A stretch of DNA of 64,000 nucleotides from Lepisosteus oculatus (Eukaryota; Chordata; Actinopteri; Semionotiformes; Lepisosteidae). The DNA is taken from NCBI RefSeq assembly GCF_040954835.1, contig NC_090716.1, positions 12,089,275 through 12,153,274 of the forward strand, read 5' to 3'. The translations under genes were made by a program, and so were the position numbers. Of the stretch, positions 48,874 through 63,400 are shown in pieces; positions within the stretch are counted from its first letter, which is position 1; the number at the start of each line of letters is the position of its first letter. The notes under the pieces were generated by a model that worked only from the letters and a program-made list of their open reading frames with translations, was not told where the DNA came from and searched no databases.

Positions 48874-49124
48874 TGTCAGTAATTGCATACAATTATTATT
48901 CTTAACTGATCATCATTCTGTGCCTTGCAACAGCTAAAAACCACGTTTTGAACATTTATAAACCATCTAATTCAGATTTAAAACAAATGTCATGATATAT
49001 ATTTCTGCCATCTACATTTGTGAGAGTTTTTCTTATTTTAAAGGTAGTGGCTTTGATGCAGGCCTGCATCTCCATAACTGTTATGAAGATTAATTTAATG
49101 AGAAACATTATTGTAAGATGATTA

Positions 49125-49200
49125 TAATAATAAGAATACTAATCATAATAATAATTATTATTATTATTATTGTTATTATTATGTTTATTATTTTTTAATA
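49125..49200. repeat. (ATA/TTA)n microsatellite
   Basis: AATAATAAT units turn into TTATTATTA units, making the tract partly self-complementary. Confidence 0.85.
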
Positions 49201-52200
49201 AAGTTCACCAAGCTACAACATGACCACATCCCTAAGCTGAAGTATGACATCATTCGATTTAGCAGTCTGCCTTTCGATGTAGTTATCTGCATGCATTGAT
49301 TGTTCCAGAAAGGTCTTGCAGATAAAATGCAGTAAAAAGTGGACTCTGGAAAAGCTGTTTTTAACCATAAAAGTACAGAAATACTACTACTACTAAATTC
49401 AAATGCAAGTTATATTACTTTGCACGTTTTGCTGATATCTGCACAGTAGTGCAATTGCCCATAAAATCCACCTTAAATATCCACCTTGTCCTTTCTGACC
49501 AATTGTGAATGGAAGATGATAAACTGACACAACCATTTTATATTAACGTGCTTTTCTTTCCGTTTCATCCCTTTATGTTTCTGTTCAAGTTTGTAGGATA
49601 GGCCACCTTTGCAAATGCTTTAAAGAGTCAGTCCCCACAGCAACAGAGCTAGAACCGCGAAGAATATGACTCCTTGATATCTGAGAAGAGGCGATCCATT
49701 TAAGGTACTGCTAGGTTCGACATTCTGGTTCACGTCCAGGAAACAAATTCAAAAGAGGAAAGATTAATAATAGTCTAACAATAAAACTCAGTACAATAGC
49801 GACTAGGCTGTTGGATTTTTGTGAAATGCAGATAAAAAAGAACATTTTGAGTTATTTAAAATGCAACTTATTAGGCCAATTACTTAACAAGATTATATTT
49901 AGATAAGATAAATGACTTACCAAGAAGTGCTTATTACTGATGATAAACTCACTTTGGACTTAAAACCCTTCAAACAGAAAGCAAAGAAACAATTTGCAAA
50001 TAAAAATAAAGCCATGATCCAAACATACTGTACTAAACTTATTTTTAAAGAAATAGCCATATTTCTTATACTACATATTTTTTAAAAGTGAGTTTGATAA
50101 ATGCATAAACATATTGTATGCATATAGTGTTCCGATACAGAACATGGTCAATGCAATTCAAATTATCCAATAACATTTAACATGCATTCACTCAGTAACA
50201 CAAAGCCAGCACCTTCATGTTCTATTTTACTGAATTTCTAACATTTCACCAACAGATTCATGTTTTTAACAAAAGGTATAACAAGTGCACCTCCCACACA
50301 AGTAAAGCCCAGATGGGGGTCAGATTCTAACAGCTGGTATGGTTAAGTCAGGTAGGTAGGGGTTGCACTTTCTCCATATCATCAATACCTGCAGTAAGCA
50401 ATGAAATCAGAAAGCATGAGTTGCATTCCGTTTACCTGAGTGAGTGTTGGTTGGGGGGTTACTAGCCGCTGTCTGCAAGTCCCAGCCTTGAGTGTCAGAA
50501 GGGGAATCTCATCATGATCTTTACTACACCCTTCCTACAAATGGAAGGGACAATCTCCGAGTCACTCCAAAAATAAAAACTGCCCAGAGCCCATGCTCAA
50601 TACAAGTTCCACTATGACAGAGTTACAGGAACTGTCAGCTACAACAGGGGGAGGTTTAAGCACATTAGCTAACCTGGTATTCTAGCCCCTGCATCCACTT
50701 TCATTTCTAAGTGCAGCAGCCCCTACAGGTGGCTCTGAGACTTTTCCCGAGACTTTTCTTCCCCGAACGTTCTGCTTCCTCAGGGTGGACCAGCCCTGTA
50801 ACCATTTAACTAGGATCACAAGGGAAACAAATCCCTTTGTCTGAACTTTAGACTTCACTAAAGTCTGAACTTTAGTGAAGCTTCACCTGTATGAATGGAG
50901 CCTTTTCATTTTCCTGTTTGTCACACATTTTAGTTATTTATGTTCCATTTTTCAAGTCATATCAGTTACCTTTATAGGAGCCTCAATTCTCTAGATTTCC
51001 CCACAAGCAATGCCTGCACAGATCTTGAATTCCAAAATGTATATAAACTGCTTTAAGAATGCCAGAGGGCTCTTTTGAGAGTCTCACAATGAGTACACCA
51101 CAAAAACAAAGGATTTTTGCCAACCACTGGAAATCTGTAAGGATTTGTCCCAAAGGTCCTGAGGGTTTTCTGCAAGTACCTTCCAGTTTTATGCAACAAC
51201 AAAGTGTAAAAAAAAGGTATAGAAGACATAACATAGGATTTTCTTTTTGTTCTTTTTGTTCTTAAACACAATACTGTCCTTGTTATTTTCAGAGTCTGGT
51301 GTCATTTTAATCTGAATTTATATCAAGTGTGTTGTTATTATTTTCCAGTTCTGATGAAGTTCAGATGGCAAGAATTGTGCCAAGCTATTCTCTACCTCCC
51401 TCATAGTGCATTCATCAGGTCCCTAAAACAAAACCCTTCATAATTTTCTGCTTGCCTAGTTTGATTCAAATATAGCAACAGGAGTCTCGGGTGCTTTTCT
51501 CCAAACATGTTCCTTCCCTCTTTTGCATAATCTATTCCTTCCCTTATTCAGTGGCCCTGCAAAGACACTATCACCCTCCCATGCTCATAGGGTCTCAAGG
51601 AGTTACAGCCAATAAGGACCCTCAAGAGATCAAATATCACTATAACAGGAGGACTTAATCACCTTGGGAAGTTTGCAGACCTACAGCCAGTCTCCGCCAA
51701 CAGGGAGCTCACTTCTTTCAGCTTGTTGGAGGTAAGAGAAAGAGCCTGTATAGTCTGGGGGTTCTGTGCAACACATTTAGTAGGCAGGAGATAATAAAAT
51801 ACACGTTTTCCCAATAACCTGTAATATGCACTTGTATCTGTGACCACTCGTTTCAAAATGGGGCTGGTTCACGATGCACCTACTTTCCAATTAACAGGCC
51901 CAGAGCAAACCAATTCTCTAAGTGGCTTGTTAGCATCCAAATGTGTCATCTGGAACACAAAGACAAGTTGGATTTGTGTAAATGAAAAGATTGCTTGTTC
52001 TGGTTCACCACAGGAACCTATTTAGATGCAAAGTTATGTTTTTGTTTTGTGAAACAAGCACATTGGAGAGGATCCTGTTTTAACATGTCTGCATGTTCAA
52101 CGTTATGACAAGGAATTCTTTGGAATTTGCTCAATTTAACGACAATCCAAATCTGACCATTTAAATGTGTTTTGCCTGAAAATGGAGAAATATTGTTTTT

Positions 52201-54345
52201 GCATTAAATACATAAGAATTAGAAATGCTAGAAAGAGGAAATGACAATGTTGTTTTTTGCATGCGGTCAGTATATACAGTACATTTGGAACAATATATTC
52301 AGTCCGTATTGTAGGATATCATTTTATCTTGAGACAAGGTTTGGTGAGTACATGTTTTGTTTTATGGATGTGTGTGTAAGTTAAGGGGTAACTGAAAACA
52401 GTAAACAGATGGTATATGGTCACTGCTGGATCAAATTCTTCATGTCGTTTGTTGGACACATTTATTTCCAACCCTTGGGTATGATGTTACAAGGTCACAG
52501 AACACATTCTGTAGATCAGTTTATCTGTACTGGTTCCAAAACTCCTGTCAGTATATCAGTGGTGTATTTAAGCCTAGGATTTACAAATCACTTCCTTGAA
52601 CTTGTCGCTATTTTTCAGACTTTGTATCTATGTTTGCAATGACAATGAAGGCTTAGCAGAGAGCACCTGATAATACAATTATAATGACTGTACAATAAGG
52701 GCTAATAACAATGGGGTGTATAGAATTCTCATGTGATTCAGCTACTAAATAACGTATTAATACCTTTCTTGCTATGTGTTTTGTAATAAATCCAAGGAAT
52801 GCATGGGGTGAACATCTGTACAAGTATTCTTTTGGGTTATGCAGTACAATGTTCAAATGAGAAATGCCTATTAAAGTGTTCAAACAGCAGGTAAGAGTAA
52901 CACTTAGTAAAATAAGTATCATTTTAAGACATTCAGATCCACAAAAACTGTATTTTTGTTTATTAGTAGTAAATAACAAATTGATATAATAATGCATGAA
53001 AGCATTATTTCTCATAGATTTCAAAATTCCAAAGCAATCAAAGGGTAACTTTAATCACTTAATCGGTATCTTGATTTCTTTGACATAAATGACTTATTGG
53101 TTCAATTGCACATTGATTTTTTTTCCATGCTACAATACCTTCTCCACTATCACTGGCTTTGATGAGCTCTTTTTGTGACAGTTGTGCCCTGTTGTTACAC
53201 ACATTTTGCTCACATCACGTTCTCAACAGAGATGTCTAGCCTCGTGTAGGGCAGATATTTGTTTTCAAACGTGCCGAGTGAAAGCATCGTCTCTGCTGGC
53301 TTTCACGTCTCTTCTTGCTGTGAGCAGCAGTTTCCCGATAAGGAAACGGAATGGGAATTATGAGAGCTATTCCAGCAGAAAGAACCCAAGCTGAGGGTGA
53401 GAAATATGATCCAAGGACTAATTCTGAAATACATCCACAGCTGTCTGTGGATTTGAATGCTTGTGAAGTCAGTCTCTTAGGTGCAGTCATTATATTAATT
53501 TATGAACTTTGGGTCTAAGGTAAAACTCGTATTTTGATTATTTCCCAATACAAATTATTTCAGGTCTCCTACAAATTTCCATACAAAAGGCTCATTTAAC
53601 TTTTCCATACTTCATTTATATGAGCTTGGCAGGTGATATGAATTCATATGAATATTTTAACTCATATCATAAATCTGCTGGATGAGATTTAGCCAAAAAA
53701 CATGTTCAGATCTGACAACACAGACCTTGATCTCTGGGTTCTTGGTGGGAGTTGCATCTCAAAGAATCATACACACATTTAAGATACTGTAAATGTAAGG
53801 AGCTGCCCCTTCTCAGGTGTCATCAAATAGGCATATAAGGGAGGGTGTTAAATTTCTATGCGAAATAATATAACTACAAGGCTGAAACCCAATGTTGGTC
53901 AAATTGACCTAGAACCATTTTACCAGCAAAAATGGTTTTACAATGCACATTAAAAGACTCTTGCCTTGAGTAGAAACAATGTCCTAATAGTTGCATTTTC
54001 ATTAGTGCAATCTGTGTGGCATTTTCCAAACAGGAATCTACTTTACTTGGGTATTTTAGAGTATTGATGTTAACTTGTTGGCATGGGGATACCATATCTG
54101 TGCTTTGAAGTTTTGTTGAATAACATCGTTTTCCCCGAAACAATGAAAAAACACACAATGAATACCACTCTTTTAATCTTTCAAACCCAATTAAATTAAA
54201 TGTTAATCTTAATTTCCGAGAATATGATTATATTGATCCTCCTTTTATTTTCTCCCCTGGGACTCACTCCGTGATGCTACAGTTATTAGCCTATCACGTT
54301 CCTCTTGAAAAAGGGAGGAGATAATTTTGGGGGTGACAGCATCCC
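49201..54345. other. intergenic region upstream of tnnt3
   Basis: No exon, RNA gene or intact element was recognised. A perfect 12-bp-arm inverted repeat (CTTCACTAAAGT / ACTTTAGTGAAG, 4-base loop) sits at about 50854-50881. A separate untranslated first exon of tnnt3 could be here but was not identified. Confidence 0.4.
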
Positions 54346-54351
54346 TGTGGC

Positions 54352-54358
54352 TATAAAT
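54352..54358 (+). promoter_or_regulatory. TATA box, tnnt3 promoter (candidate)
   Basis: GGCTATAAATG lies 92 bases before the tnnt3 start codon and predicts transcription start near 54382. The same bases resemble a MEF2-type A/T core. The leader would run unspliced into the coding exon, although a good acceptor also exists at 54423. Confidence 0.5.
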
Positions 54359-54443
54359 GAAGGACTGGCGAGTACAGCTCTGCTCTCTGTAGTTGAACTT
54401 TCTCTCTCTCTTGCTCTTATCAGGTGTAAGGTCCACTGTCAAC

Positions 54444-54463
54444 ATGTCTGACACAGAGGAAGT
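54444..54463 (+). CDS. tnnt3: tnnt3 start-codon exon
   Basis: The exon encodes MSDTEE plus GT of Val and ends at GTGAGT. AACATGTCTG is an acceptable start context. A pyrimidine-rich acceptor (TCTTGCTCTTATCAG) just upstream suggests that the exon can also be joined to a separate leader exon. Confidence 0.92.
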
Positions 54464-57400
54464 GTGAGTATGGTCTTATTCTTTTAAAGAAGGAAAAATT
54501 ATATAAAACAACAAAAATGTGTCTTTCCAATAGTCCTACCAGGATGGGTCTCCACGTAAGATTCTATAACTTTGTAGTATCCTAATGTAAGAGAATACAT
54601 TTGCAGTCTCGCGGCCCAGCGACATAGCAAACAAGACAGTTATGAATCAACTAAATAACTAGATTTGTGCAGTAGTAAATGCAAATATAAACTCTAAATC
54701 TTGCATGTTTAATATTTTAATGACAATATTAAATCTCATGTGGACAAAGCTTCCTAAATCAATCAGGTTCTGCCTTATTTTTAATTTACCTTGGAAGCCA
54801 ATTGATAAAAATTATCATATTTGTTATTTATGCACTAGGGTTGTTTTTGAAAGCAGTGTTTTTATAATGGAATGATTATGCCTCAAAACTAATTACTGGG
54901 TGAAAAAACGTATTATACCAATCGATTTTATATTTTGGGTTATTTTCAAACTAGTTTGCAAGTCATGTGTGCAAACTTCAAACACTAAGCCTCCTTGAAA
55001 AACTGTTGAAATATGAATTGAAATATTAATATTGTATGCAACATTATTGATCTTATTTCACTTAGACGCTGTAATTTTAAAACTGAATAATTTTAGTATG
55101 ACGCTTTACGACGTTTTTTTTTATTTTTCAGTGAACACGTGGAGGGTAAGTAACCATCACAAGGTCTTGAATAAAAATGAGATTTTTATACATTTAATTT
55201 AATCTTATATATCCGAAGTGAAATGTGATACTAACTATTCCCAAGTTATTTTTAAAGCCAAGGGTCATCTACAGTACTTTGTAATTGTGAACAGCCTTTG
55301 ACGAACTGTAGGTTCGCTGTTTCCACCTAGTGGCACAATAAATGTAGTGCAACAATAACCTTTAGTTAATGTACTGTGTTCTATCAAATGCATATTTCCC
55401 AAAATAATTGGATCTAATTATTGTTTTATTCATCTGTTTCCTGAACAAATAAAGGTTTAAGGTGATGGACAAAAATCCTTTCGGGTTTGGCTTGACTTGA
55501 ATGGGCTTGAAATCGTTTCATACATTGCTGCTGTTTCTGAAAGAAAAGCTTTTGAGCTCATTTCAGCTTTTTTTTTAAATGGTTCTGCAGCAAATCATCA
55601 GATATGCCCTTACTTTTGCCAATGTACAGTTGCAGGTACTGAAGTAACCAGACATAAATATATACTGTGCCTCATGTGGAACTATTAAAAAAAGTACATT
55701 TATCTGTTGTTATTTTTTATTGCTAAAAGTTTTTTTTAAGAAACCACATAAATACTTATGTATTAATACAAAATTAGAGATAGCAATTACTCTGAATATT
55801 ATTGATAGCTTGAAGAAAGTTGTTCATTTTTGATGTACAGTATATTTTCCAGTATTGTTCTGTGTAAAGGAAGTGACGCCTATGTTTTTGAAACACCAAA
55901 AGAGCAAAAGTTACACAGAGCAGCGCATTTTAATTTGATAAAAATCAAAATGTTTTGTATTTTGTAGTTTACCTTGACTTTCAGAAACAAGGGGGCACAG
56001 TCTAAAAACGGAACCGTTTTGACAGCAGTGAAATTAGAATATATTTACATACATTCCCTGTCTGTCTTGTTCTCTTTCTGTCCTGCACCTCTACATTACG
56101 ACTTCCCAAGGCTTTGCTGGTATACAGTCCTCACTGCACGCTAGCAATTCATTTCTGATTTAACGTTAAAGCTTGCAGGCGCCGTTTTCCTTTGTGGGTG
56201 TCTGTTAGTTTTATCGTTAAGGCCTTGTAGTCCCCAGGGTATGATTAAAAAAAATAGAAATTAAAGTATTTTTGTATTCTTCCAAGTGTGTTTTTTAACA
56301 GAATGTCAAGGCTTATATACAGTACGCTTAACATGCTTTTGTAAAAAGTTGTATGACATTATTTGGTACATTGTGTACAGAGGTGCCGTCTTTTTAATTT
56401 TCCTATTTTGCTGCTTTTTTGCGGAAAATGAAGAATATGAAGAGGAAGGTAAAAGAACACACACCCGTGATTTCTACTTTTCCTACTGACACTAATTTGT
56501 TGCCCTTTTTTTTCTTCACCCTTAATTTTCGACGTGTTTGACAAAGCCTGCTTGTTTGTGACGCATCGTGTTCTGTCGCTGTCACGTTGGCATGTCGGGG
56601 AAAAAACGTCTTTCGTCCGGTGCTGATGTATCATCATGTGCTGCAGCGGTGTGCCAAAGGTGTACAAAAGTAAATGGCCTTTCATGTGTAATGCTGCTTT
56701 TGGAGACACACTTGATACAAAATTACGCTGACGTAATTTAAAAGAGATTTAATTAAACTCTGAAGTAAAGGGAGTTTCTCTTTCCCAAAAGATATTGTCA
56801 CACAAGAAATACGTCTTGCAAATCTGGATTTAGGTTATGTGCCTTACAGCATTATTCAAGGCTGCTTTATCCGGTACAATAAGAAAACAAATGCAATGCA
56901 TTATACATATTTAAAACAAATATTTGTAATAATCGAAAGTTGTTTAAGTATTAGCTCCACAGTAATTTTGCAACATTTTGTTTTGTTTTACACCATCGCT
57001 GGCTCATTAAGCACTGTTAATAGCTATACAGTAAGTTAAATTGCCCGTTTACACGCTCTTTGTGTTATACTATGTTCAGGTAATCTCAGATCTTCCTTTG
57101 TAATTCTGCAGCATATTGACGTGTGCTGCAAAATTACTGAGTATCCAAGATGACCGAACAGCCCACACCACTTAAAATTCATCCGCGCTCCGCACACACC
57201 CCAGCTCTGCTCAGCTCAAGAGAGAAATAACGTTAGGAAAATAACAGCGCTAAAACAATTGTTGTGTTTTTGGATCATAGCTGCAGTGTTCTGTCTTCCA
57301 CAGGAACCTTCCCCATGACATGTTTCTTCCCAAGTTTTCGTTCCTGTGTGTGTTTATTTGTGTATTTGTCGACGTGTGTTCTAAAATGTGTCGGATGAAC

Positions 57401-60400
57401 AGTTGCTTGCTTTGAGATCACCTGACTCGCGACTTTTTGTGTCTGTCAAACACAAGCTAGTTAAGGGTGACCACTGACTGGATGACCTTCATGCCTTCAT
57501 GAAGCAACAACCACAAACTTTACAATGTTTTCTTTTCTCTCCAAAGCACATTTTTGCATGTGATGCAAGATGCAACTTTTTGACTCAAGTATCCCCAGTG
57601 CATAAGAAACTGTAATTCAGTTTTTTTAAATATCTTCCCTCTGTCTCTACTGACCTTGTTTCTAGTTTCTTGTTCCTTGTGTCTAGTGGGTATTCACTCC
57701 CTTCTCCTTGTTGCCTGATGCATTTTCTTCCCCGGGTTGTACTTTTTGGTGAACGAGCTTTTTGATAGGTGATCGTGTTTTAAATCTAGTTCGCCCTCAC
57801 ACTAAAAAAAACAACCTTTCTTTAATTTTTGCTCCTGACTGCTTGCTGCATGTTCTATACCTGCTGAAGAAGCACACCACGAGGAGGTGCATGCTGATGA
57901 AGGTATGTGATCTGTATTCATTCATCCTTCCTGAGATCCACAATGAATCCATATTGTTAGAACCCATTAGCTGTACCATCCTGTCAGCTTAATGTCTCGA
58001 CTCCATTCTTTGAATAATTTAAGTTCCATCGGAAGTACCTCCTCTTCATAACTGATTATGAAGAAAAAAATCAATAATATATATATGTATTACATACAGT
58101 ATGAGTCAGTTTGCCAGAGCAGCATGCCATAATGCTTTCTGCTTACTTTGAAAGACTTGCTTAGTTTTAAAGCAAATTAATCTTGCTTTCAGCGCTTTTC
58201 CTTATGATTAAGTGGCTTGCCCCTATGGTCATATTCATTCTAATAGATTCTAAGCCACAAAAGCAACCTGTCACCCACAGTTCTAAGAAGCAGCTGCTGG
58301 CATCACTTTCTTTTACCACACGAAATGTTCATTTTCAACTCCAGAAAAAGGGAGATCTATCGATGTTCTTCTGCTATTTTTTTCTTGACTAAAGGATCAT
58401 TAGAAATATGGGCAGAGATTTACATCAGTGGATTATTTGTGATCCCTGGTGATGTTTACCTTCTGATTATGTGCATGTTTTGCACTGATTTAATATAATC
58501 AGCTTGAGGGACAAAAAATGCATTCTTTAAACCACATAAACATTATTTAATTTGGCTTCCAAATGTTCCAAGATTCCTTACTGTATGTATATACTGTATA
58601 TTAACACACACCTGAGCCTTTTTTAGTTTCAGTGAATTGAAATTTTTCATTCACTCTGCTTCTGACCCCATTTTAAAAACTTGAGTTACAGGGCAAAGAT
58701 CAAACATTAGCATCTTCCATGGCTAATTCGGGCTTTTCCAATATAATTGTTCAGTTTCTTTTTGGAAAGCATATTTCTGTCTTTAAACTCCTTTTCAAAA
58801 TGCGGGTCTGTACTGTGGCTCATAGCTGGCTGAGGGCATAATTCTATGGTCCCTGATTTTGTGCTGCAGGAGGTCTGTCAAAACCCTTAAGCCTGATTTC
58901 TTCCTGCACGTCTGGGAAACGTAACAGGGACAGGAAGCATTTCTGTCCCCTTCAGTCACTGTGGTGTCTCCATTGCTTTTCCCTTTTCAAAGACATATAA
59001 CACAAACAGTTTAAATTAAAAAATAAAATTAGAAAGAAATTTGTGACTGAACTGGGACAACCAAATCTACCAAGTAGTGGGGAATGTTATTATTGAAAAG
59101 CATGACATTACAGTTCCAAGTTATTTGAGTAAACGATTAATTTTTCAAATGAACAGCTTTATTATTTCGTATAATTAATAATATTAATCAATTAATATGA
59201 ATTGTATATATTTATAATTATATTAATTCTATATATTTTTGAGAATTAATCAACCACAGTGATCTACATTATGTTGTGTGTATAGTGACTATGTAATGTA
59301 ATACACGTTCGTTAAAAATGTTTTACCACATATTCTTAGGAATTCAAAAAGAGTAAGGAACTTGCAACTGTAATACACTACTTTTTAAAAAGTTATCTAC
59401 TAAAATTCACTTTTCAAAACAAATCCAGTAACTTTATATTTACAGTAGTAAATTCTAAACTAGATGGTTCGTTATTCAATCCTTTTTGGGATATTAAAAA
59501 TTCAGTTTGATGATTTGTATATGCTTGACTGATAAAGATTTCTTACCAAAATGTATTTTGCTGAAACATCTCTCAGCCCCAGGTTTGCTGTCCTTTGCAG
59601 TTGTTTAGCTTGTGAACACGTGTGTTTTAAAAGCACATGTGTGTTTTAAAAACAATGTGCAAATGACTTCCTATTGCCAATTATGTTTTTTTTTGCTTTC
59701 TGCTTTGATTGCTTGCTGCATGCATTATCCAGAGACCTATGAAGAGGAAGGTATGTTGACCTATTTCTGAATCTTCTAGCAATAATAAAAGAGGACTTAA
59801 CACAAAATAGAGATCCTTACAAACCCACTGGTTTATGTAGCTATTGGACCGGCTCGTTGCCGAATAGGTATTTTATGCTAGAAAGCCAACATGTTTTAGG
59901 ATAATTGGGAGTTAAAAAAAGTTCGAATCAGTGGCCCAGTAAAACTGATGCTGAGAAAATAAAGACCGACAGCTTCAAATCAGAAGAAGGGTTTGGTCAG
60001 TTGTCATGCAGTGAAAAGGGTGAAGGAATATGAAATGCTGTCATTGCTTCACAGTGCTTTATCACTTTGCTTATTCCTTGCTTTGCTTCTTTTCTTTTCT
60101 GGCTTCGCATGACATGCGGCACACCAGCCGAAGACGAAGAACACGATGGTATTTTGCGGCACGATAATTGTTATCCTTTGCTGCTCTGTGCTTGCGTTTC
60201 TGACAAGTGGAAGTGGGTGGGAGGGTCAAGCCAAAAGCTTATGCTGTAAAATGCTGGTAGATCCATCCATACTCATCTGTATCTGTTCTGTAATACTTGT
60301 CTGAACAACGGAGCCATTTTTATTTTGTCCATGGCACAAATTACTCAATGAGACAGATGTGTTACTATATCTAATTATGACATAGTGTTTTCCTCCTGTT

Positions 60401-63400
60401 TTGTAGTATTTTAATTGATTACAATTTGGGTAAAAATTATATATAGAGAAATATATAAATAGAGTATATGACACCCTATGTGTGATTTGTATATTAGTAT
60501 ATCAAATATATATCTTGTTTTCAATTAATTTACCCAAACACATAAATTAACACTTTATCGTAATGAAAGGATACACTAGTTGTGTATTAGTTTTGTAAAT
60601 GACTTGTCTTAAAGTTTGCCATTTTATTTTAAAACCATTCAGTTATCACAAAATAGCATTTACTCACTAAATGTAAGGTTTGGATGTGCAGTCTGAACAT
60701 CCATGTCGTCAGTCTGTGGATTTATAACTTTGTGAAATGCTCTTGTCCCTTTTCTGTTGTTTTTTTTTATCTAACAGAAGAGAAACCAAAGTTCAAGTAA
60801 GTAAATATATGACTTAAAATCTAGGTTTCTGGAAAAATGTTTTCCTTTAAGAAAGTACAATTTGCATTATTGACATTAATAAATGAAACAGTAAAATAGA
60901 CTACATGACTGATTGCATTAACCATAAGATACTTTATCACCACATATATAGATTCATATATAATGTATAGATAAGCTGCAGTATTTCCTATAATTTAGTT
61001 TGTGCAAAACCTTTTAGCATTTCAAGGTTGTAAAGAAAATATTAATTAAATTAATAAATTACCAAATATTAAAAAAAAAATTTTAATGTAGAAAGTAGCA
61101 GAATTACCAATTGCCAAGGCTGTTTTTACAACATTCATTACCATATGAGTAACATCTATAAAGCCTGATTCTCCTTAACTGTCAGCAATTGTGTTATATT
61201 TGTGTTATTATATTTATTATAATTGTGTTGTATTTGACCAAACTCAACTGAACTCTTATCAATACTTCTCAGACCTACTGCCCCTAAGATCCCTGAGGGG
61301 GAGAAGGTGGACTTTGATGTGAGTAAATTTAAATGTTTTCATTTTTTATGTGTGGCTTTTTCATCATCTGTAGAATACATTGCCCATGAATGCATTTAGC
61401 TGAATTTATGTTACCCAAATGTGTGCATGAGCCATGGAGATATGCAGTATCTAATCACATGTGTCTCACTCTCTCATAGGACATCCAGAAGAAGCGTCAG
61501 AACAAGGACCTTATGGAGCTGCAGGGTCTGATTGATGCTCACTTTGAGCACAGGAAGAAGGAAGAGGAGGAGCTTATTGCCTTGAAGGAGAGAATTGTGA
61601 GTGACTCAGATGTCCAGTGCCGTATAAATGTTTTTGTTATGACTCTGCCTAGTTTGTGTTCCATTTCGCCCACTTCCCTCATGTTTTAGTTTGATTTAGT
61701 TTGCCATTCTGGTTGTGGAAGACTCCTGCATCTTCAGGTTTTCCTTCCAGCTGAGCTCTTAATTATGGAGGCTGACTAATTTCTACTGATTCTGATTCTA
61801 CTGAGTTTTCCTGGGTTTTGGGGAATAAAAACCTCTGTAGTGTATTTTCTGAGACCAAAAACTCTGTATAGAAAAGGTGAAAAGGGTATAATTATGTATG
61901 GAGCACCTTTAAAAAGTTGAATTGGAGTAACTGATTAAAAGCTCCTTTGGAAGGAAAAGCAGAAAGCACAGGGTCTCTCCAGGACTTGGACTTGCACCCC
62001 TGGTTTAGAAGACAGCGGTTGCCTTAGCCATGTGAACAGACAATCTGAATCAATCACTGTATTCAGACGTTCAGGTGAAATTTCAGTTCTGGCACAAGAA
62101 AGGGGGAAATAAGTCTGGCATTATACGAATAATAAGCTTCATGCAAAAGGGGCAAAATGGGGAAACAGTGTTCATATATCAAAACATTGTGCAGATTCAT
62201 AGAATAAGTTTGCCGTAGTTATAAACAAGCTAGTCATACATATACTCATTAACAAGGATTCCAATATACAGTACAGTACATATAGCGAGTGCAAAAAACT
62301 GTAGGAAGAAACCTAGACAGAGAAACCTAGACAAAATGAACATTGAAATGAGAGCTTGGTGGCTAGACAAAAAGTCATTTAATAAAGATAAAATTACATA
62401 CTTCAAAACTAAATTGAGTGATTACTCTTATGTACAGTACAAAGTTTAAACAGACTAATAAATGCATGTTCTCTGCTTATAGGTGCCTACAAGACACAGG
62501 TGGTCAGGAGACCGGGTCATTTCTCTTATTCACACATCTGTCAGTCAGACTACAAATGCAGTCCTTTAATCAGGCAGACACGGGCATATACATTTCTCTT
62601 CTAACTACCTTTGACAATACAAAATGCTTAAAAATGAACACGAACTTTTCTTTCATATGTTGAATGTATGTTTCAGTCTAGTAAATATCACTGTAATAAT
62701 CAGAGGCCTCACAGTTCTACATCACATCACCCTGCTGTGTTTCTTTTCAAACAGGAGAAGCGCAGAACAGAGAGAGCCGAACAACAGAGAGAAAGAGCTG
62801 AGAAGGATAAAGAGCGCCAGGCGAGACGAGAGGTGAATGTCAAGCCTATAGGAATCACTTATGACATAGGAAACCGATATGGGCTGCTGCATTATCCCTA
62901 TCATTACAAATTAACAGCAACTTGCACATCTATTGTATAATACAGTGCCTTGCACAAATCAGGCAGTGTCTTTTATAATGATACAATGATGATGTATTAA
63001 TTCCAGTGATGTCTTCTTGTGTTGTATTCCTAATGCTCTATACACACGTATTCAAAGTGAATGCTGAAGTTGAAAGTTTGCAGCCAATCACGCACATACT
63101 GATGTCATCTTGCATAGAGCGCCATGTCCAAAAGCTGAGAATGAACTGACGAGGGGATCTTGACCTTCCTGCGGCCTGTTTGACCGAACTGTGCATGTGT
63201 GTGTGCTTTGTCCCACAGGAGGAGAGGCTCAGGAAAGAGGAGGAAGATCAGAAGAAGAGGGCTGAAGAGGATGCCAAGAAGAAGAAGGCCCTCACCAACA
63301 TGGGCTCTCAGTACAGCAGCTACCTTGCTAAGGTAAGAGTTCCCGCACACTGCACAGAGACTGAGCATGCCATCAGTGGGCCTCAGTGTTACTGGAGACG

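Noticed and set aside
55310..55345. CTCF-like site (CCACCTAGTGGCA)
   Set aside because: Only a partial match to the core motif and seen once; no supporting context.
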